Assembly (NCBI GenBank): GCA_003223995.1
Contig: QHYA01000152.1
Coordinates: 1-6,887, forward strand
Direction of reading: 5' to 3'
Source of the DNA: Acidobacteriota bacterium
Lineage (GTDB): Bacteria; Acidobacteriota; Polarisedimenticolia; QHYA01
Length of the DNA: 6,887 nt
The translations under genes were made by a program, and so were the position numbers. Below the pieces are notes generated by a model. The model did no database searches and was not told the DNA's origin. It was given only the letters and a program-made list of their open reading frames with translations. Each line of letters opens with the position of its first letter. The first letter of the stretch is position 1. Positions 1-5,909 of this stretch are shown here, one piece after another.

Positions 1-1727
1 AGGTCCTCAAGGCGCTGGCGGCGGCCGGGATCGGCTCGGTCGTGTTCGCCCGGGCCTTGGATGCGCTGGCCGAGGAGCAGGCGAGCGTGACGCCCGAGAT
101 GATCGCAAAGGCGGAATGGATCAGCGGCCTTCAACTGACCGACCCTCAAAGGCGCCTCCTGGCGGACAAGCTGAAGGCTTCGCTCGCAGACTACGCCAAG
201 CTCAGGGCCGTCTCGATCGACAACGCCGTTCCCCCGGCGCTCCGCTTCCACACCTCTGCGGCGCCGGAGGGTGGCAGAGAGCTTCCTCACGGTTTGGTCC
301 GGACCGTCCCCGCCACCGCGATCTCCCGCCCGGAGGCCGAGGAAGACCTCGCCTTCGCCCCTGTGGCCCGGCTTTCCGAGCTGCTGCGGACGCGGCAGGT
401 CTCATCGGTCGAGCTGACCCGGCTCTATCTCGACCGGCTCCACCGGTTCGACCCACTCCTCGCCTGTGTCATCACCTACACCGATGACCTGGCTTTGCGC
501 CAGGCGGAGCAGGCCGACAGGGAGATGGCCTCCGGCCGCTGGCGGGGTCCTCTTCACGGGATCCCCTGGGGGGCCAAGGACCTGCTGGCGGTCCCGGGCT
601 ATCCGACCACGTGGGGGGCGAATCCTTTCAAAAACCAGGTCCGTCCCGAGAAGGCGACGGTCGTTTCGCGCCTCGAGGAAGCGGGCGCTGTGCTGGTGGC
701 CAAGACGACGGTCGGCGAGCTGGCCTGGGGAGATGTCTGGTTCGGCGGCATGACCAAGAACCCCTGGAAGCCGGACCAGGGCTCGAGCGGCTCCTCGGCC
801 GGCTCGGCCGCTGCAACTGCGGCCGGCCTTCTCGGGTTCGCGATCGGCACGGAAACCTGGGGAAGCATCATCTCTCCCTGCACGCGTTGCGGGGTCAGCG
901 GTCTGAGGCCGACCTTTGGCCGCGTCAGCCGCTACGGGGCGATGGCGCTGGCCTGGAGCATGGACAAGATCGGCCCGATCGCCCGCACCGTCGAGGACCT
1001 TGCTCTTGTCTTCGGCGCCATCCACGGTGCCGATGGCAGGGACTTTCACATCGTGGACCATCCATTCGATTGGCCGCCCATGAAAAACCCGAGCGCTCTG
1101 AAGGTGGGATTCGCGCAGGCGCTCTTCGAGGCGGATTACACGAAGGAGGCCGAGAAGGAAGAGGAAAAGCCCGGACTGAAGGAATGGCAGGAGATCGACC
1201 GGCAGACGCTGAAGACGCTTGGCGAGATGGGGGTCAAGCTCGTCCCCGTCAAGCTCCCCGAGGACTATCCGATCGGCTCGCTCTCGCTGATCCTCACGGC
1301 CGAGGCTTCGACCGCTTTCGACGATCTGACCCGGACTGGACGCGATCAGCTCCTGGCGCGGCAGGAGGCCGACGCCTGGCCGACCGTCTTCCGCCAGGGG
1401 CAGTTGATCCCTGCCGTGGAGTATCTGCGGGCGAATCGGATTCGGACCTTGGTGATGCGAGAGATGGACCGGATCCTGTCGGAGATCGACGTGTACGTCG
1501 CTCCATCCTTCGTCGGAGACAACCTTCTCATGACGAACCTCACGGGTCATCCGGCCGTCGTTGTGCCCAACGGTTTCCGCCAGTCCGACGGCACGCCGAC
1601 GAGCATCACCTTCATGGGCAGACTCTTCGGGGAGACCGAAGCGCTGGCTCTGGCCCGCGCGTATCAGGAAACGACGGGATTCCACTTGCGACGGCCTCCT
1701 TTGGGAAAACCAAAGGGTAACGTTTGA
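1..1727 (+). CDS. Amidase-signature family hydrolase with probable Tat signal peptide, 5' partial
   Basis: Hydrolyses an amide bond by the Ser-cisSer-Lys mechanism; the substrate cannot be told. The frame is open from base 3 to the TGA at 1725-1727. Counting from the GTG at 42 as residue 1, the complete triad is visible: Lys179 in GIPWGAKD, cis-Ser251 in GSSGSSAGSAAA, and nucleophile Ser275 in ETWGSIISP. The 24-residue gap between the serines matches the family. The downstream SGLRPTFGRVSR and GPIARTVEDLAL segments are also typical. I reject GTG 42 as the start because the codons before it read LKALAAAGIGSVV, which continues as FARALDALA. That is the usual look of a Tat signal after an RR motif now outside the window. 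Export as a folded enzyme is therefore likely. The position before GS of the nucleophile loop is Trp (Gly-Gly in many relatives), and CxxC (Cys280, Cys283) follows it. A charged Glu/Lys-rich insertion lies near residues 365-385. It resembles GatA, but the signal peptide argues against a tRNA amidotransferase role. Confidence 0.93.
   Translation, partial: VLKALAAAGIGSVVFARALDALAEEQASVTPEMIAKAEWISGLQLTDPQRRLLADKLKASLADYAKLRAVSIDNAVPPALRFHTSAAPEGGRELPHGLVRTVPATAISRPEAEEDLAFAPVARLSELLRTRQVSSVELTRLYLDRLHRFDPLLACVITYTDDLALRQAEQADREMASGRWRGPLHGIPWGAKDLLAVPGYPTTWGANPFKNQVRPEKATVVSRLEEAGAVLVAKTTVGELAWGDVWFGGMTKNPWKPDQGSSGSSAGSAAATAAGLLGFAIGTETWGSIISPCTRCGVSGLRPTFGRVSRYGAMALAWSMDKIGPIARTVEDLALVFGAIHGADGRDFHIVDHPFDWPPMKNPSALKVGFAQALFEADYTKEAEKEEEKPGLKEWQEIDRQTLKTLGEMGVKLVPVKLPEDYPIGSLSLILTAEASTAFDDLTRTGRDQLLARQEADAWPTVFRQGQLIPAVEYLRANRIRTLVMREMDRILSEIDVYVAPSFVGDNLLMTNLTGHPAVVVPNGFRQSDGTPTSITFMGRLFGETEALALARAYQETTGFHLRRPPLGKPKGNV
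1698..1716 (+). terminator. Perfect 7-bp hairpin at the 3' end of the amidase gene, terminator-like
   Basis: CCTTTGG (1698-1704), loop GAAAA, CCAAAGG (1710-1716), with a further U-G pair possible between 1697 and 1717. It sits inside the last amidase codons, ending 8 bases before the stop codon. It has a compact terminator-like shape, but only three T residues in a row follow shortly after, so it is not a classical intrinsic terminator. It could instead be an mRNA 3'-end stabiliser or chance in a Pro/Gly/Lys-rich tail. Confidence 0.25.
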
Positions 1728-1802
1728 AACGGCCCGCCGAGGCCGCGGTGGAACGCCTGCCAGAAGCGCGGAATTCTGCTCCCCTCCCCCTTGCCAAATG
1801 CC

Positions 1803-1831
1803 CTGCCGGCTGATGAGATTGAGCGTATAAG
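1803..1831 (+). promoter_or_regulatory. Weak candidate promoter for the subtilase gene
   Basis: TATAAG at 1826-1831 matches five of six bases of a TATAAT -10 box and stands out in a GC-rich setting. The best-spaced -35 candidate, CTGCCG at 1803-1808 with a 17-base spacer, matches TTGACA at only three positions. Transcription would start near 1838, just before the inverted repeat at 1841-1871. The amidase and subtilase genes lie in the same direction only 159 bases apart, so read-through is also possible. Confidence 0.25.
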
Positions 1832-1840
1832 TGTGTTGTT

Positions 1841-1871
1841 CTTCCGCCGCCTTCCCCGGGGAGAGCGGAAG
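1841..1871 (+). promoter_or_regulatory. Inverted repeat in the 5' leader of the subtilase gene
   Basis: CTTCCGC (1841-1847) is perfectly complementary to GCGGAAG (1865-1871). Between them lies the 10-base palindrome TCCCCGGGGA (1853-1862). The RNA could fold with a 7-bp outer stem a few bases after the proposed transcription start and end 5 bases before the ribosome binding site. Possible roles are a 5' stabilising stem, an operator, or a terminator of the amidase transcript, although no T-run follows. Confidence 0.3.
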
Positions 1872-1875
1872 CTTT

Positions 1876-1881
1876 GGGGGA
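1876..1881 (+). promoter_or_regulatory. Ribosome binding site that decides the subtilase start
   Basis: GGGGGA lies 5 bases before the ATG at 1887, followed by an A-run that runs into the start codon. It supports ATG 1887 over the in-frame TTG at 1791, whose extra 32 residues (PADEIERISV and so on) do not look like a leader and would bury the signal peptide. Confidence 0.6.
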
Positions 1882-1886
1882 AAAAA

Positions 1887-4511
1887 ATGAATCGTCGCGT
1901 CAAGCCGCGCCGGGCGTTGCCCGTGCGCTTCATGACCACCCTCGTCCTGACGCTCGTCCTCTGCTTCAGCCCCGCCTCCCGTGCAGACGTCGCCTCTGGA
2001 GACATCAAGGACAGGTCCCTGCCGAGGCGCCCCTGGTGGCCCTTCGCCATCGGGCCCTCCTATGGGCAGGTTGCTGAAGCCCAGCTTCTCGATGCGCGCG
2101 TGATCCGCCTCGACGTCGGCTCGTTCGACACGAGAGGGAAGGGGCTTCTGCTTCCAGAGGCTCTGATGATGACCGGCGAAGATGCTCTGAAACCTACCGC
2201 GCCCTGGCTGGTCCAGCTCGAGGGTACGATCACCGAGGAGAAGAAGGACGCCCTCCGTCAGTCGGGAGTCAGGATCTACAGCTACGCTCCCAACAACGGC
2301 TTCATCGTGCGCAGCGGGAGGCCGGGGCGACTTGCCGGTCTGCCAGGCGTGCTGTGGGCGGGGCCCTATCATCCTGCCTACAGGATCGAGCCCACACTGG
2401 GGCAGGCGCCAACAGGAGATCCGGAGGTGGCGAAGAACGAGACGATCTTCGTCCGCGCCCTCCTTTTCGATCCCTCCGAGCGGACGGAGGTCATCGCAGC
2501 TCTGGAGTCCCTCGGAGCCGCCATAGACACGGAGGCGACCTTCGACCCCCATGGCTGGCCCGACCGTGTGTATTTCCGCGCAGCCCCCTCGGCGATCCTG
2601 GCTGCGGCGCGTCTCGACGAAGTCAGGTGGATCGAGGAGGTCTCACTGTGGGCCTTCACGATGAACGCCGAATCGAAGGAGGTCATGCAGAGCGGGTTCG
2701 TCTCCATGGGAACGCCATTGTGGGACGCCGGCGTCACCGGAAGCACCCAGGTCTTCGGCGATATGGACGAGGGTCTGGACGTGGACACGATCCTCGTTTC
2801 CAACACCGCCTCGGATGCCGGTACGCCCGGCTCGTCCCATCGCAAGGTCGTCGCCTACACCCCCTACGGCGGCGGAGACATGAAAACCTGCTCCTGCTTC
2901 ACCGGCTACTCGCACGGGACCAACACGACCCAGTGCGTCATCGGCAATCGCACCGACTTTGGCCAGAGCGGCGACCTCGAGGGGGTGGCGCACAAGGCAA
3001 AGGTCGTCTTCCAGGACATTGGACCCTCGAACTCCGTCTATTGCGCCGCGGGCTCCCTGGCTGCACCGGCCTCGTTCATATCCATGTATGACCAGGTGCG
3101 CTCGTTGAACGGGCACATGTCCAATGGATCCTTCTCGGCCGGGAGCGGTTATTGCAGCGCGGCCTCCGACGCCGACCAGTACACCTGGGACCACAAGGAC
3201 TACCTGATGACCTTCTCCGCCGGCAACGGCGGAGGAATCGTCTGCCCTGGAACGGCCAAGAACGTCATCTCGGCAGGCGGCCACTACCAGGACCCCTTCT
3301 ATAACCAGCAGTTCGGCTCCACGGGACCCGCACCCGGCAACCGGATGGCGCCGACCATCACGGCGCCGGCTTGCGACTTTTCGAACGGCAACCCGCCGCC
3401 CTATAACTACGACACCTCGGCCAGCATCAGGGACACCGACTGTGACATCACGGGCACCCCAAACACCATCGTGAATCAGGGGGCCTGCGGAACCTCCTTC
3501 TCGAGTCCCTACTCTCTGGGAGCGGCCCTGCTGGTCCGCGACTACTTCGAGAAAGGGTACTATCCGAGCGGCGGCGCGAAAGCGTCGGACGACTTCGTTC
3601 CCTCCGGAGCCCTCGTCAAGGCCGTCCTGCTCAACAGCGGCGAGTTGATGACCTGCAGCAGCTGCGGCTCACTGGGGAGCAACGTCCAGGGGATGGGACG
3701 GCTCAACCTCAGCCGGACCTTGGCGCTGTCGGCAGACACGCGCACCCCCCAGGGGAGCCGCGCCATCGACAAGGGGATGAGCGCCGGCGTCGCCACGAAT
3801 GGCGTCTATCAGGAAAAGATCGAGGTCCTCGATCCGTCCGCGCCGCTGCGGGTCACGTTGAACTGGACCGATCCCGTCGGCTCTTCGCTGGTCAACAATC
3901 TTCGGCTCAACGTCACCGGCCCCAGCGGGACTCAGGCGCAGACGTTTCACGGCGGGAACATCAACGGGCAGTTCTCGCGCTCGGAGGCGGCGGGGGGGAC
4001 GGTGGACGACGGGGTGAATCCTTTCGAGTCGGTTTTCGTCGCTCCCGCGGACCTGGTCACCGGGGTCTGGACGGCGCAGGTCGTCGGGACGAATGTGCCC
4101 ACTCCCGACAGCCGCTATGGCAACACGCAGCCTTTCGCATTGGTCTCCTCGGGAGGCTTCTCCAGCTCGGGTGCGAGGGAAGTGTCTCCGCCCGGCTCGT
4201 CCTCCCCTCTCCGCGTGACGTCGGCCTCGGGCTCGACGGTCAACTGGCAGTGGGAGCTGCTCTATGACCCGGCGATGGTGTACGAGTTTTACAGGGGGGA
4301 CCTGAACCCGCTGCACTCCGGCGTCTACTCCCACAAGATGATCGATTCCGCCCACTGCGGCATCGCGACGAATTCCACCAGCGTCAACGACAGGCTCGAC
4401 GGCAAGAACTACTACTATCTCGTCTCGGTGCGGAATCACGGAGTCGAAGGGACGCTCGGAAACGCAAGCAGCGGCGCCCGGCGGCCCCCGGCCAACCCCG
4501 CCTGCCCCTGA
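1887..4511 (+). CDS. Secreted subtilisin-family (S8, KP-43-like) serine protease
   Basis: Extracellular or periplasmic endoprotease of 874 residues. ATG 1887 opens a Sec signal peptide: basic RRVKPRR, hydrophobic MTTLVLTLVLCF, and a likely cut after Ser-Arg-Ala33. Residues about 104-170 and 185-252 look like two successive propeptide or inhibitor-I9-like domains. The catalytic domain (about 280-615) has Asp294 (MDEGLD), His343 (SHGTNTTQCVIGN), oxyanion Asn447 (FSAGN) and Ser537 (CGTSFSSP), so the triad is complete. GDLEGVAHKAKVVFQDIG and GMGRLNL are subtilase hallmarks. Residues about 650-755 (LRVTLNWTDP, VNNLRLNVTGPSG, NPFESV, QPFALVSSGG) match the beta-barrel that follows the catalytic domain in KP-43-type enzymes. 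A last module, about 768-874, resembles a fibronectin-III-like domain (YEFYRGDL, YYYLVSVRN, EGTLGNASSG). Oddities: Glu replaces the usual Thr/Ser after the catalytic Asp, and the mature protein holds 13 cysteines, 11 of them in the catalytic region. No LPxTG or transmembrane tail is seen, so release or surface retention is open. Its natural substrate is unknown. Confidence 0.95.
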   Translation: MNRRVKPRRALPVRFMTTLVLTLVLCFSPASRADVASGDIKDRSLPRRPWWPFAIGPSYGQVAEAQLLDARVIRLDVGSFDTRGKGLLLPEALMMTGEDALKPTAPWLVQLEGTITEEKKDALRQSGVRIYSYAPNNGFIVRSGRPGRLAGLPGVLWAGPYHPAYRIEPTLGQAPTGDPEVAKNETIFVRALLFDPSERTEVIAALESLGAAIDTEATFDPHGWPDRVYFRAAPSAILAAARLDEVRWIEEVSLWAFTMNAESKEVMQSGFVSMGTPLWDAGVTGSTQVFGDMDEGLDVDTILVSNTASDAGTPGSSHRKVVAYTPYGGGDMKTCSCFTGYSHGTNTTQCVIGNRTDFGQSGDLEGVAHKAKVVFQDIGPSNSVYCAAGSLAAPASFISMYDQVRSLNGHMSNGSFSAGSGYCSAASDADQYTWDHKDYLMTFSAGNGGGIVCPGTAKNVISAGGHYQDPFYNQQFGSTGPAPGNRMAPTITAPACDFSNGNPPPYNYDTSASIRDTDCDITGTPNTIVNQGACGTSFSSPYSLGAALLVRDYFEKGYYPSGGAKASDDFVPSGALVKAVLLNSGELMTCSSCGSLGSNVQGMGRLNLSRTLALSADTRTPQGSRAIDKGMSAGVATNGVYQEKIEVLDPSAPLRVTLNWTDPVGSSLVNNLRLNVTGPSGTQAQTFHGGNINGQFSRSEAAGGTVDDGVNPFESVFVAPADLVTGVWTAQVVGTNVPTPDSRYGNTQPFALVSSGGFSSSGAREVSPPGSSSPLRVTSASGSTVNWQWELLYDPAMVYEFYRGDLNPLHSGVYSHKMIDSAHCGIATNSTSVNDRLDGKNYYYLVSVRNHGVEGTLGNASSGARRPPANPACP

Positions 4512-4534
4512 GGCGGCGGGCCCGAACACCGCCT
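4511..4534. terminator. Inverted repeat in the convergent gap, weak bidirectional terminator candidate
   Basis: AGGCGG (4511-4516) pairs with CCGCCT (4529-4534) across a 12-base loop that contains the palindrome CGGGCCCG (4517-4524). It begins at the subtilase stop codon and lies within the 51 bases separating two convergent genes, where a shared terminator is expected. There is no T-run on either side, so Rho-dependent ending or simple overlap is equally possible. The rest of the gap (4535-4562) is GC-rich, with two GTCGCCG copies and nothing else I recognise. Confidence 0.25.
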
Positions 4535-4562
4535 GAAAGTCGCCGTCGACGTCGCCGCGGTG

Positions 4563-5909
4563 TCAGTCCGGAGCGACGCGCACCATGGAGAAAAGCGACG
4601 GGTCGTAGTAGCGGGAGATGAACTTGTTGATCTCCTCGAGGGGGAGCCGGGCCGCCCTCTCCACAGCCTCGTCCAGGAACCCGGCCGGCAGGCCCAGGCT
4701 CGTCTCGTGGAGGTAGCGATCGAGCACCTGCTCGGGAGACTGACGGGAGAAAGCGATCCGCCCCTTCAGGTAGCCCACCGCGGCTGCTCGCTCGTCCTCC
4801 GTGATCCCTTTCTCGTGAAGGACGCGAAGCACCTCGCGGAGTTTCTTCTCCGCGACTTCCGCGTTCGGCGCCCGTGTGAACGTTCCCAGGCCGTAGGGCC
4901 CGGCGACCACGTCGCCGAAGCTCCTTGTGCCGGCGCCGTAGGTCTCCCCTCCCTCGTGTCGAAGCGCCACATAGAGCCGGGAGTAGAAGTGTCCCCCGAG
5001 CACGTGGTCGGCCACCATGAAGGCCGAATAGTCCGGATCGGAGTACGTCACCGAATCCCGTCCGTAAGCAAAGTAGACCTGCGTCAGCCTCGGGATGCGA
5101 ACCGTCATCTCCTTCGGGCGCCGCTCCGGTGGCGTGACGGATCCGAACTTCGGTTGGAGGTCTGCCGGAGGCTCGTTGGTCACCCGCTGGAGCAGCCCGG
5201 CGAGAATCCCTTCCGCCTCGGCCCGCGTCAGGTCGCCCGCGAAGGCGATGACGCGACCCGGAAGCCGCAGCAGGGCATCGCGGGCCTCCGCGAGCCGCTC
5301 CGGGTTCGTCTCGAGCGACTCGGGTTTCTCGTAACCGCGACGGCGGGGATCATCCGGTGGGAACAGGCCGAGGACCGCCGCCTGGACGCCGCGGAAGGAC
5401 GGTTCCTTCTCGGAGGCCTCCCACTCGATCTGACGCGCCTTCTGCCGCCGGGCGAGCTCGCGTCGGTCGAAGTCCCGATTCGACAGGATGTCGCGCGCGA
5501 GATGCAGGACGCTCGGGAGGTCCTCCTTCAGACACGTGGCATGGAGCACGCTCTGGCGATTGGCGACTCCGAGGTAAAGCCCAGCGCTCAGCCGGTCGGC
5601 TCGCGCCCTGAGGCTCCCCGCGGTGTCGTAGTTCTGGATCTCGAATGCCTCCTCGCCATGGACCCTTCGCATCCAGGGAGACCACTTCCCCGCGGGGAAC
5701 ACGATCCGGACGGTGATGAGAGGGGCGCGATGATCCTCGACCAGCGCCGCCGTGGTCCCCTGGTCCACAGCCCATGTCTGAACGGTGAGGCGGCCGGACA
5801 CCCGGTTGTTCTGAGCGAGGGGCGCCACAGGCGTGAGAGTAGAAGCCAGAAGCGCGAAGAGAAGAGCGAGGGGAAGAACGGCTCGCCGCCCGGAGAACGG
5901 GTTCCTCAT
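4563..5909 (-). CDS. Exported M16-family peptidase-like protein, non-catalytic (second) subunit
   Basis: Full-length M16B-type protein of 448 residues. The start ATG (5909-5907) overlaps the stop of the upstream M16 gene, which decides it over upstream in-frame codons. Residues 1-32 form a Sec signal peptide (basic RNPFSGRR, hydrophobic AVLPLALLFALLA, possible cut after APLA), so it acts outside the cytoplasm. Two M16 lobes follow, about 40-225 and 226-445. The second holds GGHFYSRLYVALRHEGGETYG with Arg317 and Tyr324 seven residues apart, the R/Y pair that binds the substrate C-terminus in M16B heterodimers. The first lobe has no HxxEH; where it would lie is HGEEA (84-88), with a candidate third ligand at Glu162. 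By family precedent the zinc-free subunit pairs with the catalytic one encoded just upstream to form a clam-shell peptidase that degrades peptides inside its chamber. No strong Shine-Dalgarno precedes the ATG, which fits coupled translation. Confidence 0.93.
   Translation of the reverse strand: MRNPFSGRRAVLPLALLFALLASTLTPVAPLAQNNRVSGRLTVQTWAVDQGTTAALVEDHRAPLITVRIVFPAGKWSPWMRRVHGEEAFEIQNYDTAGSLRARADRLSAGLYLGVANRQSVLHATCLKEDLPSVLHLARDILSNRDFDRRELARRQKARQIEWEASEKEPSFRGVQAAVLGLFPPDDPRRRGYEKPESLETNPERLAEARDALLRLPGRVIAFAGDLTRAEAEGILAGLLQRVTNEPPADLQPKFGSVTPPERRPKEMTVRIPRLTQVYFAYGRDSVTYSDPDYSAFMVADHVLGGHFYSRLYVALRHEGGETYGAGTRSFGDVVAGPYGLGTFTRAPNAEVAEKKLREVLRVLHEKGITEDERAAAVGYLKGRIAFSRQSPEQVLDRYLHETSLGLPAGFLDEAVERAARLPLEEINKFISRYYDPSLFSMVRVAPD
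5906..5909 (-). other. ATGA stop/start overlap coupling the two M16 genes
   Basis: On the minus strand the TGA (5908-5906) ending the upstream M16 gene shares bases with the ATG (5909-5907) starting the downstream one. A 4-base overlap without a clear ribosome binding site is the usual sign of termination-reinitiation, and it favours equal amounts of two subunits that work together. Confidence 0.9.

Noticed and set aside
1761..1778. CAGAA...TTCTG inverted repeat in the amidase-subtilase gap
   Set aside because: Only a 5-bp stem with three A-T pairs and no conserved context; likely chance.
1791..1831. TTGCCA at 1791-1796 as the -35 box for TATAAG
   Set aside because: The spacer would be 29 bases, far too long for a sigma-70-type promoter.
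1791..1886. TTG at 1791 as the subtilase start
   Set aside because: It has no ribosome binding site in good position, the added residues do not look like coding sequence, and ATG 1887 has GGGGGA and opens a textbook signal peptide.
402..2552. 716-residue open frame on the minus strand across the amidase and the start of the subtilase
   Set aside because: It spans two well-supported plus-strand genes and the gap between them, is Arg/Pro/Gly-rich with no family motif, and is expected in GC-rich coding sequence read on the opposite strand.
3669..4529. 286-residue open frame antisense to the subtilase 3' part
   Set aside because: It has Arg/Gly/Val-rich composition, no motif, and fully overlaps the beta-barrel and Fn3-like modules of the subtilase.
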